A stretch of DNA of 64,000 nucleotides from Bordetella sp. LUAb4 (GCF_021325795.1 NZ_JAHPZX010000013.1:29853-93852); one strand, 5' to 3'; positions 55,555-63,721 are shown, counted from the stretch's first letter. Numbers and translations: made by a program. The notes: a model not told the origin generated them from the sequence alone.

Positions 55555-58281
55555 ATGTTTTCCGCGCTATCCAATATGTCTTCCAGGGCCGTCGGTGAGC
55601 CAGCGACAACTACCGCTGCTGATCACACGGCCGCCTCCAACACGTCAGCGGCCGATGCGGCACGCGGCGTCGACCCGTCGGCCAGCACGCTAAAGGAAGG
55701 CAGTCCCGGTGCGAAGCGCGCAAGAAGCGCGGCCCAGCTCCCCGACCAACCGCTAAGCACGCCTACGGTCCGCCCCAACGATGCTCCCCGCGCGAATGCC
55801 GGCGACTCGATGGACATGGACATGGACAACCTCGCCGATCGTATCGGCAATGGCAATGGTGGCCTCGCCAATCTGGCCGAGCATTTCCGTGCAGAAAAAC
55901 CAGTCGCTGTGCATGGGGACTTCAGCAGCGCATCGCCAGGAATCTATCGGATCGCCGACTCCAACAAGGTGTTTTTCAAGTCAGACGAGCTGCATCCGGT
56001 GGAATGTTTGCTCCGCATGATGTATTGCGACAGTATGGTCGACGATGCAGAGATCACCAAAATATTCGGTTTACCGGGTGACCCAGGCATTGTCTGGCCC
56101 ATGAGTTTCAGCACTACTAAAAAATGGTTAGAAGGAGGGAACCCTTATTGCACAGCCGAGGTTTTGCATGACATACCCAACCATGATGAACGCGATCCCG
56201 CAACCTGGCTGAAGTACAGAGCAATAGAGAAGAACTTGTTGCCTCAGATGGAGCGGCTCTTTCAAGAGGGAAAATTCGACCAATTTCTTTTCCTCCGCGT
56301 GGAAAGCCACTCCATCAACTATATGCTGGTAACCGCGGCGGACGCGCGGGCGGGCACCATTACTTATAGCTCATTCCCATCGGCCGTTTGCGAGACAAAG
56401 GCCCCATTTCGGCGAAAGGCGATCACAGGCGCCAACGTAACACTCGACAGCTATGACAATTGGATGCTTGTAGGACTCAAGAGCCTGCCGCAGGGCACGC
56501 CGCTGCGTTTCCGTGCGCCACTGGCGGCCGGCACTAGCAGCAACGCGAACAGTGTGGGTGTCCGCGCCAATGACACTGGCAGACCAAACCCTTCTGCGCG
56601 CTCGTCCGCAGCGCTGACGACCTCAGCGAGCGCGGTCAGCACGGCCGGCATGAACGACATCGCGTTCCGTGCGTCCGCTGGCAATGGCAATGCCGCCCCC
56701 GCCAATCTGGCCGAGAACTTTCGTGCAGAGTATCCCGTCAAGGTGTATGCGGATTACAGCAAAGCACCAGCGGGAATCTATTGGATCGCCGACTCCGACA
56801 GGGTATTCCTCAAGTCGGACAAATTATCGGGGCTGGAATGTCTGCTCCGGATGATGGCTGGCGACAACATGGCGGACGAAAGTGAGATCGTCGAACTCTG
56901 CAAGCAACCGCCACTTCTGCCACGTTATCCCAGCGCCGACAACTGGGTGGAAAGCGGGACCCCCTATTGCACAGCCGATCTTTTGCATCAGATTTCCAAC
57001 CATGATCAAAAGAGTCTGGAAATCCGGAAGCAAAACAGAGCTGCGGAACGCAATCTGCTTGCTGAGATCGAACAAGGTCTGAAGGGCAAATACGACTGTT
57101 TTCTTTTCATCAGAGGAGATAAACACATGCTGGTATACGCGGCGAACGAGACCGCGGGCACCATCACGTATAGCGCGTTTCCATCTGTCGTTTGCGAAAC
57201 AAAGGCGCCGTTTTTGCGACAGGCAGTTGTAGGCGACCAATTCATAACCGACATTTATCAAGACTGGTCTCTTTACGGACTCAACAGTCTTCCTGTGACC
57301 CTTCCGCTGCGCCTACCCGTGAAGCCGGAGGCCAGCCCAGCCCCCGTCACGCAGCGCACGGCTACCCATGGCAATGATGATTCCAAGCCCGGCACCTCCG
57401 CTGGCCCGTTGGCATCGCTCCCGACTCCGGTAACGGCAACTCCAATATCCCCGACTTCCGCGCTCCCGACTCCATTGCTGCCCACTCCACCGCTGCCGGC
57501 TTTCTTGCTGCCAGCTTCCGTGCTGAATCGAGGCGACAACTTCCGGGCAGTGCACCCCCTCGCGGTGCACGCGGATTTCCGCGACGCACCGTCAGGGATC
57601 TATTCGATAGCCGACTCCACGCGGATGTTTTTCAAGTCGGATACGTTATCCCCGGTGGAATGCCTGCTGCGGATGATGGTCAGCGACAGCATGGCGGACA
57701 AAAACGAAATCGCCAAACTATTCGAGCAGGCACCCAGTTTAAGTGTCAGGCCATCTGCTACCGCCACCATGAAATGGCTGCAAGAAGGAACCCCATATGG
57801 CACAGCGGACCTCTTGTACAAGGTCGACAACGTTGGCGTGCGGAATGCCGAAATCCTGAACAACAACAGAGCGATCGAAGCCAATCTCTTGCCAGTGATC
57901 GAAGACGGTATCCGAAGCGGAAAATACGACTATTTCCTCTTCTTCACAGGCGTCGCCTTCCAGGAAGCTACGCTGATACACGGGGCGGACTGGCGCGGGG
58001 GCACCTTTACGGGTCGCTTACTTCCCTCGGCCACTTGCGAGACAAGAGCGCCGTTCAAGCAAAAGCATGCGTGGGACACCCGCACCGAGGAAGACTGGCA
58101 CAACGACTGGGTACTCTACGGACTCAAAAGTTTGCCGAATAGTTCTCAGCAGCTCCCCGGCAAGGCGGAATTCAACAACCTGATGAACGCGATGAGTGAG
58201 CGCATTGCCCAAATGAACGCCAGGACATCATCGATTAAGTCCAGGTTTGCGCCGCCGGCCGCCAGTAACCGCGATCAATAA
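55555..58281 (+). CDS. Effector-family paralogue 4, three modules
   Basis: A 908-residue protein. Leader 1-100 (MFSALSNMSSRAV, KEGSPGAK). Modules at about 106-313, 384-581 and 658-862, separated by low-complexity linkers; the linker before module 3 is Pro/Thr/Leu-rich (LPTPLLPTPPLP). A tail of 46 residues (863-908) includes a helical SERIAQMNART segment. No coiled coil precedes module 1. ATG at 55555 is chosen because it follows AGGTAAGG and the promoter; the frame opens 129 bases upstream, before the box. Modules 2 and 3 are nearly identical to those of paralogue 5. Confidence 0.72.
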   Translation: MFSALSNMSSRAVGEPATTTAADHTAASNTSAADAARGVDPSASTLKEGSPGAKRARSAAQLPDQPLSTPTVRPNDAPRANAGDSMDMDMDNLADRIGNGNGGLANLAEHFRAEKPVAVHGDFSSASPGIYRIADSNKVFFKSDELHPVECLLRMMYCDSMVDDAEITKIFGLPGDPGIVWPMSFSTTKKWLEGGNPYCTAEVLHDIPNHDERDPATWLKYRAIEKNLLPQMERLFQEGKFDQFLFLRVESHSINYMLVTAADARAGTITYSSFPSAVCETKAPFRRKAITGANVTLDSYDNWMLVGLKSLPQGTPLRFRAPLAAGTSSNANSVGVRANDTGRPNPSARSSAALTTSASAVSTAGMNDIAFRASAGNGNAAPANLAENFRAEYPVKVYADYSKAPAGIYWIADSDRVFLKSDKLSGLECLLRMMAGDNMADESEIVELCKQPPLLPRYPSADNWVESGTPYCTADLLHQISNHDQKSLEIRKQNRAAERNLLAEIEQGLKGKYDCFLFIRGDKHMLVYAANETAGTITYSAFPSVVCETKAPFLRQAVVGDQFITDIYQDWSLYGLNSLPVTLPLRLPVKPEASPAPVTQRTATHGNDDSKPGTSAGPLASLPTPVTATPISPTSALPTPLLPTPPLPAFLLPASVLNRGDNFRAVHPLAVHADFRDAPSGIYSIADSTRMFFKSDTLSPVECLLRMMVSDSMADKNEIAKLFEQAPSLSVRPSATATMKWLQEGTPYGTADLLYKVDNVGVRNAEILNNNRAIEANLLPVIEDGIRSGKYDYFLFFTGVAFQEATLIHGADWRGGTFTGRLLPSATCETRAPFKQKHAWDTRTEEDWHNDWVLYGLKSLPNSSQQLPGKAEFNNLMNAMSERIAQMNARTSSIKSRFAPPAASNRDQ
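56640..58281 (+). repeat. Long direct repeat, copy A (in paralogue 4)
   Basis: About 1.64 kb covering modules 2 and 3 and the C-terminal tail. It is almost the same base for base as 59490-61147, with scattered substitutions and a linker of different length. Limits are approximate. Confidence 0.85.
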
Positions 58282-58351
58282 GACTGCTGTCCCGAGAAAT
58301 TGAGGAAGCGCGCGCCGGCCCCCAGGAGGGTCCGGCGCAGCGTGCCTTGGC

Positions 58352-58380
58352 GGAACTAAATCCGTAGCCCGGCCAACGAA
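58352..58380 (+). promoter_or_regulatory. hrp-box-like promoter, effector gene 5
   Basis: GGAAC at 58352, 17-base spacer, CAACGAA at 58374-58380, 37 bases before the ancestral ATG at 58411. Confidence 0.75.
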
Positions 58381-58429
58381 ATCTCCAACTTTGAACAGGT
58401 AAGGTGATTTATGTTTTCCGCTATCCAAT

Positions 58430-61147
58430 ATGTTCTCCGGGGCCTTCCGGAGGTCCCATACCACTACCGCTGCAGATGACACGGCCGCCTCCAACCCGGC
58501 GGCCAGCACGGTTAACGAAGGCAGCCCCCGTGCCAAGCAAGCAAAAAGAGGAGTCCAGCTCCCCAATCAACCGGTGGGAGTCCCTACGGTCAGCCCCGGT
58601 GAACACGCACGCACGGCTGTCATCCACAAGGCCAACCAGGACGTCGTCGTGTTCCGTGATCCCTTTGGCAATGGCAACGGCGGACCCGCCAATTTTGACG
58701 AAAATTTTCGAGCAGAGGACCCCGTCGAGGTACAGGCGGATCTAGACGACGCACCGGCGGGCGTCTATCGGCTTGGCGACTCCAACAAGGTGTTCCTCAA
58801 GTCGAACGAATTGTCTAATCTTGAATGCCTGCTGCGGATGATGGTCAGCGACAGCATGGTGGACGAAACAGAAATCGTCGAATTCTGCAAACAAACGCCC
58901 GTCATACAAGGGTTTTATCTGAGGGCCGTGAAGTGCCTGGAAAAAGGCAATCCGTATTGCACTGCCGAGCTTTTGCATCAGATTACCAACCACGATCAGC
59001 GCAATTTGGAAATCCGGAAAGAGAACAGGGCCGTAGAACGCAATCTGTTGTCTGAGATCGAACAAGGTCTGAAAAATAAGTATGACTATTTTCTCTTCAT
59101 CAGAGGAGATGAACATATGCTGGTACACGCGGTGGACGTGAGTGCGGGCACCATCACTTATCGCTCGCTGCCATCGGCCGTATGGGAGACAAAAGCGCCG
59201 TTCTTGCGAAAAGAGCTAGCCTGCGGAACCTTAACAATTGACAGGTATCAGGACTGGTCCCTTCATGGACTCAAAAGTCTGCCGGGGAACCTGCGGCAGC
59301 GCCCCTCCGCTATGCCGGAGGCAGATATGGCACGCACCGCGGACCAGACGGGTTCTCGTGGCAATGACAATCCCCGGGCCAATACCTCACCACGCTTGCT
59401 TGCACTACTGGCGCCCCCGGTGAAGCAGACGCCAGTGAAGCTGACGGCGGTAGAGCCGGATTACCCCTCACCCGTGAATTTCGTCCGCACGGCCAGCATG
59501 GACGATATCGCGTACCGTGCGTCCGCTGGCGATGGCAATGGCGCACCCGCCAATCTGGCCGAAAACTTTCGCGCAGAGCTTCCCGTCAAGGTGTATGCGG
59601 ATTACAGCAAAGCACCGGCGGGAACTTATTGGATCGCCGACTCCGACAGGGTGTTTATCAAGTCGGACGAATTATCCCGGCTGGAATGTCTGCTCCGGAT
59701 GATGGCTGGCGACAATATGGCGGACGAAAGTGAAATCGTCGAACTCTGCAAGCAACCGCCGCTTCTGCCACGTTATCCGAGCGCCGACAACTGGGTGGAA
59801 AGCGGGACCCCCTATTGCACAGCCGACCTCTTGCATCAGATCTCCAACCATGATCAAAATAATCTGGAAATCCGGAAACAGAACAGAGCCGCGGAACGCA
59901 ATCTGCTTGCTGAGATCGAACAAGGCCTGAAGGGCAAATACGACTGTTTTCTTTTCATCAGAGGACAAGAACACATGCTGGTATACGCGGCGAACGAGAC
60001 CGCGGGCACCATCACGTATAGCGCTTTTCCATCGGCCGTTTGCGAAACCAAGGCGCCGTTTTTGCGAAAGGCACTTGTAGACAACCAATTCATAACCGAC
60101 ATTTATCAAGACTGGTCTCTTTACGGACTCAACAGTCTTCCTGTGACCCTTCCGCTGCGCCTACCCGTGAAGCCGGACGCCAGCCCAGTCCCCGTCGCGC
60201 AGCGCACGGCTACCCATGGCAATGACGATTCCGGACCCGGCACCTCCGCAGGGCCGTTGGCATCGCTCCCGACTTCGGCACTTCCGACTCCAGCACTTTC
60301 GACTTCGGCACTTTCGACTTCCACGCTCCCGACTCCGTTGCTGCCGACTCCAGAGCTGCCGGCTTTCTTGCTGCCAACTTCCGTGCTGAATCGAGGCGAC
60401 AACTTCCGGGCAGTGCACCCTCTCGCGGTGCACGCGGATTTCCGCGACGCACCGTCAGGGATCTATTCGATAGCCGACTCCACCCGGATGTTTTTCAAGT
60501 CGGATACGTTATCCCCAGTGGAATGCCTGCTGCGGATGATGGTCAGCGACAATATGGCGGACAAAAACGAAATCGCCGAACTATTCGAGCAAGCACCCAG
60601 TTTAAGCGTCAGGCCATCTGCTACCGCCACCATGAAATGGCTGCAAGAAGGAACCCCATATGGCACAGCGGACCTCTTGTACAAGGTCGACAACGTGGGC
60701 GTGAGCAATTCCGAGATCCTGGACAGGAACAGAGCGATCGAAGCCAATCTCTTGCCAGTGATCGAAGACGGTATCCGGAGCGGAAAATACGACTATTTCC
60801 TCTTCTTCACAGGCGTCGCCTTCCGGGAAGCTACGCTGATACACGGTGCGGACTGGCGCGGGGGCACCTTTACGGGTCGCTTACTTCCATCGGCCACGTG
60901 CGAGACAAGGGCGCCGTTCAAGCAATGGACGCCAGGCCGGGGCACTGGCGCCCTACAAGACTGGCATGAGGACTGGACACTCTATGGACTCAAAAGTTTG
61001 CCGAACAGTTCTCAGCAGCTCCCCGGCAAGGCGGAATTCAACAACCTGATGAACGCGATGAGTGAGCGCATTGCCCAAATGAACGCCAGGACAGCATCGA
61101 TTAAGTCCAGGTTTGCGCCGCCGGCCGCCAGTAACCGAGATCAGTAG
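58430..61147 (+). CDS. Effector-family paralogue 5, three modules, damaged start
   Basis: A 905-residue protein as read from the ATG at 58430. Modules at about 88-285, 375-572 and 654-859, with a tail as in paralogue 4. The ancestral ATG at 58411, which has the Shine-Dalgarno (AGGTAAGG), is out of frame: TCCGCTATCC here against TCCGCGCTATCC in paralogue 4, a two-base loss. From 58411 translation stops after 22 codons. Restoring GC would give MFSALSNMFSGAF, the family leader. The ATG at 58430 has no Shine-Dalgarno, so expression may be poor. The rest of the frame is intact, so the loss is recent, reversible or tolerated. Confidence 0.65.
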   Translation: MFSGAFRRSHTTTAADDTAASNPAASTVNEGSPRAKQAKRGVQLPNQPVGVPTVSPGEHARTAVIHKANQDVVVFRDPFGNGNGGPANFDENFRAEDPVEVQADLDDAPAGVYRLGDSNKVFLKSNELSNLECLLRMMVSDSMVDETEIVEFCKQTPVIQGFYLRAVKCLEKGNPYCTAELLHQITNHDQRNLEIRKENRAVERNLLSEIEQGLKNKYDYFLFIRGDEHMLVHAVDVSAGTITYRSLPSAVWETKAPFLRKELACGTLTIDRYQDWSLHGLKSLPGNLRQRPSAMPEADMARTADQTGSRGNDNPRANTSPRLLALLAPPVKQTPVKLTAVEPDYPSPVNFVRTASMDDIAYRASAGDGNGAPANLAENFRAELPVKVYADYSKAPAGTYWIADSDRVFIKSDELSRLECLLRMMAGDNMADESEIVELCKQPPLLPRYPSADNWVESGTPYCTADLLHQISNHDQNNLEIRKQNRAAERNLLAEIEQGLKGKYDCFLFIRGQEHMLVYAANETAGTITYSAFPSAVCETKAPFLRKALVDNQFITDIYQDWSLYGLNSLPVTLPLRLPVKPDASPVPVAQRTATHGNDDSGPGTSAGPLASLPTSALPTPALSTSALSTSTLPTPLLPTPELPAFLLPTSVLNRGDNFRAVHPLAVHADFRDAPSGIYSIADSTRMFFKSDTLSPVECLLRMMVSDNMADKNEIAELFEQAPSLSVRPSATATMKWLQEGTPYGTADLLYKVDNVGVSNSEILDRNRAIEANLLPVIEDGIRSGKYDYFLFFTGVAFREATLIHGADWRGGTFTGRLLPSATCETRAPFKQWTPGRGTGALQDWHEDWTLYGLKSLPNSSQQLPGKAEFNNLMNAMSERIAQMNARTASIKSRFAPPAASNRDQ
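59490..61147 (+). repeat. Long direct repeat, copy B (in paralogue 5)
   Basis: Counterpart of 56640-58281. The linker before the last module has extra CTTTCGACTTCGGCA-like units (ALSTSALSTST), absent in copy A. Confidence 0.85.
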
Positions 61148-61179
61148 GACTGCTGGCCGGAGAAATTGACGAAGCGCGT

Positions 61180-61201
61180 GCTGGCCCCCTGGAGGGCCAG
61201 C
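61180..61201. other. Hairpin in the shared 3' flank of the cassettes
   Basis: GCTGGCCC / GGGCCAGC, 8-bp arms, 6-base loop, after paralogue 5. A nearly identical sequence lies after paralogue 7 (about 63681-63702) and a related one after paralogue 4. There is no T-run, so terminator function is uncertain. Confidence 0.5.
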
Positions 61202-61251
61202 CGCAGCGCGCCGATAGGCTCCTTACGGGGCGCACCTTCGGCATAAGCCGC

Positions 61252-61280
61252 GGAACTTGATCCGTAGCTCGGCCAACGAA
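61252..61280 (+). promoter_or_regulatory. hrp-box-like promoter, effector gene 6
   Basis: GGAAC at 61252, 17-base spacer, CAACGAA at 61274-61280, 39 bases before the ATG. Confidence 0.75.
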
Positions 61281-61312
61281 GCATCTACCTTTGAACCAAG
61301 TGACGGTGATGT

Positions 61313-62416
61313 ATGTTTGCCAAGCTCTCCAGTATCTTTTCTTCGACCTCTCATAGGTCCAACGCGGCCACCGATCGGACCGACAAAGCATCACGCCTGG
61401 GTAGATCGAAAGGCCCAGGGACTCATACAGTGAGGGAAGGCAGCCCTCGTGTCACCAGCAGGAATATCGATGTCTCGCCTTCCAGGCAGGATGTGACACT
61501 AAGCAGGGCGAACGCGGGTGAAGGCAGGACTCGGGTCGAAGCGGGTGGTTCGGCACGAGAATTCGCATTGCATACGGAAAATAAGCAATTGCAAGCCGAG
61601 AACGAGCAATTGCAGGCGAGGATCAATGACCTGGAGCGGAGGATTGAGCAGCTCTCCATGGGCGCAACGGCTCATGCCCCCCGCGCGGATATCGACCGCT
61701 CGACCGACTTGGACGCCACCGAAAACCGAACGATTTATCCTGCCGATGGCAAATCGACGATCAGCGGTTCGAGCGAGAATTCTCGCGCAGCGAAACCTGT
61801 CAGGGTTCACGCGAACTTCAGCGAAGAACGGGATGGAACCCATCTGATCATTGACTCCAAGAAGTTGTTTGTCATCAACTCGGACTCCCGATCGGTTTGT
61901 AAGTTGGAATGGCTGCTCCGCATGATGAAGTGCGACAGCATGGAAGACAAAAAGGAGATCCGGCAGCTACTCGATCTCCCCCCCTATCTACCCACCACAA
62001 AAAACATTGTCCAACACATACCAATGCTGGTGAACGGAAATCCGTATGGCACAGTCGAGTGTTTGCATGACATCCGCAACCTCGAACAAGAAAATCCAAG
62101 AATCCTGAACAAAAATAGAGCAGCAGAAAAAAAGTTGTTGCCTGAGATGCAGCGATATCTGGCAAAAGGAAGGTACGACTATTTCCTTTTTCTCAGAGGG
62201 AAAAACGGCAGGGACATGATGTTGGTGAACGCAGTGAACGAGCGAGCGGGCACGATGACTTCCCGCTCGTTTCCATCGGCCGTTTGCGAGACAGGATCGC
62301 CGTTTTTAAAAAGCTGGGATTTCATCCGCAAAATGGGTGAAGATCTGCATGAAGATTGGATGCTTTTCGGAATTAAAACTCATCCAGAAATCGCTCCAAC
62401 GCCAAGGGCATCCTGA
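61313..62416 (+). CDS. Effector-family paralogue 6, coiled coil plus one module
   Basis: A 367-residue protein whose leader (MFAKLSSIFSSTSHRSN, REGSPRVT) and coiled coil (about 82-115, NKQLQAENEQLQARINDL) match paralogue 2, with one module at about 152-359. The module has EWLLRMMKCD, RYDYFLFLRG and AVCETGSPF in place of AVCETRAPF. It is one of the more diverged copies. Confidence 0.7.
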   Translation: MFAKLSSIFSSTSHRSNAATDRTDKASRLGRSKGPGTHTVREGSPRVTSRNIDVSPSRQDVTLSRANAGEGRTRVEAGGSAREFALHTENKQLQAENEQLQARINDLERRIEQLSMGATAHAPRADIDRSTDLDATENRTIYPADGKSTISGSSENSRAAKPVRVHANFSEERDGTHLIIDSKKLFVINSDSRSVCKLEWLLRMMKCDSMEDKKEIRQLLDLPPYLPTTKNIVQHIPMLVNGNPYGTVECLHDIRNLEQENPRILNKNRAAEKKLLPEMQRYLAKGRYDYFLFLRGKNGRDMMLVNAVNERAGTMTSRSFPSAVCETGSPFLKSWDFIRKMGEDLHEDWMLFGIKTHPEIAPTPRAS

Positions 62417-62471
62417 TTCAGAGGACCATCAACCTCCCAGTCCCAGCGGCGCGGCACCGCTGTGGCCTGAC

Positions 62472-62500
62472 GGAACTGAATCCTCGTCCGGAGCAACAAA
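62472..62500 (+). promoter_or_regulatory. hrp-box-like promoter, effector gene 7
   Basis: GGAAC at 62472, 17-base spacer, CAACAAA at 62494-62500, 37 bases before the ATG. Confidence 0.72.
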
Positions 62501-62502
62501 GC

Positions 62503-62523
62503 CCTTACTTTGAACAGGTAAGG
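62503..62523 (+). promoter_or_regulatory. Hairpin over the ribosome-binding site, gene 7
   Basis: CCTTAC / GTAAGG with a 9-base loop; AAGG is the Shine-Dalgarno, 7 bases before the ATG. Further T-G and T-A pairs can extend it. Confidence 0.5.
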
Positions 62524-62530
62524 ATGATCT

Positions 62531-63646
62531 ATGTTTCCCGGAAACTTGGGTACGCCCAACACAACTGCCACGCCAACTAACGCAGCAGCTCCTGGCACGT
62601 TGGCACACGAGGAGAGATCGACGGTTACAGGCGCGGCGACCAGCGCTGTGAAGGAAGGCAGTCCCCGCGCTACCCGCACGAATAACGCGGTCTCGCCTCG
62701 CATGCAAGCTGCGGAAATACACACGGTGATGCCTGGAGATGCCCCGACCCAGCAAGTACTCGAACTACAGGCTGAGGTCGCCAGGCTCCAGCGGCAAGTC
62801 GCGGAACTCACGGCGGCGCGTCAAGCGCCCACCGCCCCGCCTGCCACCAACACGTTCAGCTCTGTCCTGCTTCCCACGCAACGTGTGGCAAGCCCCAAGA
62901 TAAACACTGCTGAAGCCCCACGCCTGGACATTAGCGGCTCCGAATTGGACCCCATCGCGTTCCTTAAGTCTCCTGGCAACGCCTATAAGGGGCCCGCCAA
63001 TTTGGCCGAGAATTTTCGGGCAGAGGAGCCGGTCGAGGTGCATGGGGATTTCAGTGACGCACCGGCGGGAACCTATTGGATCGATAACTCCAACAGGATA
63101 TTTCTCAAGTCGGACGACTTATCTGACCTGGAATGCCTGCTCCGGATGATGGTGAGCGATAACATCCCGGATAAAAAGGAAATTTTCGAACTCTCCAAGC
63201 AAACGCGTCTCATGCCCATTCGTGCCAGTGCCCGGAACTGGTTGGAAAAAGGCACCCCGTATTGCACAGCCAAGTGTTTGCATCAGGTTTCCATCAATGA
63301 TTACGACGATCTGGAAATCCGGAAGGGGAACAGAGCGTTAGAACGTAATCTGTTGCCTGAGATCGAACAAGGTTTGAAGAATGAATACGACTATTTTCTA
63401 TTCATCAGAGGAGACGAACAAATGCTGGTACACGCGGTGAACGTGAGCGAGGGCACCTTCACCTATCGCTCGCTACCATCGGGAGTTTGCGAAACAGGGG
63501 CGCCGTTTCTCCGCCTAACCCGTGGGGGCGGCGCGTTCATCATGGACAAGTATCAAGACTGGTCTCTTTACGGACTTAAAAGTCTGCCGGTGAGCCTTCC
63601 ACTGCGCCCCCTGAAGACGCCGGAAGCCGGAAATCCGAATCAGTAG
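62531..63646 (+). CDS. Effector-family paralogue 7, coiled coil plus one module
   Basis: A 371-residue protein. Its leader (MFPGNLGTPNTTATPTN, KEGSPRAT) is close to that of paralogue 1, while the module (about 157-354) is closest to the first modules of paralogues 4 and 5 (NLAENFRAEEPVEVHGDF, ECLLRMMVSD, YDYFLFIRGDE). A short coiled coil lies at 76-97 (VLELQAEVARLQRQVAEL). It is the last paralogue in the window. Confidence 0.7.
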   Translation: MFPGNLGTPNTTATPTNAAAPGTLAHEERSTVTGAATSAVKEGSPRATRTNNAVSPRMQAAEIHTVMPGDAPTQQVLELQAEVARLQRQVAELTAARQAPTAPPATNTFSSVLLPTQRVASPKINTAEAPRLDISGSELDPIAFLKSPGNAYKGPANLAENFRAEEPVEVHGDFSDAPAGTYWIDNSNRIFLKSDDLSDLECLLRMMVSDNIPDKKEIFELSKQTRLMPIRASARNWLEKGTPYCTAKCLHQVSINDYDDLEIRKGNRALERNLLPEIEQGLKNEYDYFLFIRGDEQMLVHAVNVSEGTFTYRSLPSGVCETGAPFLRLTRGGGAFIMDKYQDWSLYGLKSLPVSLPLRPLKTPEAGNPNQ

Positions 63647-63721
63647 GACTGCTCTGTCCCGAGAAATTGAGGAAGCGCGTGCCGGCCCCCTGGAGGGCCA
63701 GCCGCACCGTGCCGATAGGTG

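Noticed and set aside
48558..63646. Module family as cysteine protease or transglutaminase
   Set aside because: Neither of the two frequent cysteines is present in all modules, and no His-Asp partner pattern is visible.
48558..63646. Module proteins as T6SS or CDI toxins
   Set aside because: No PAAR, Rhs, MIX, TPS or immunity gene is seen, and the hrp-like promoters and the YopJ neighbour point to type III secretion.
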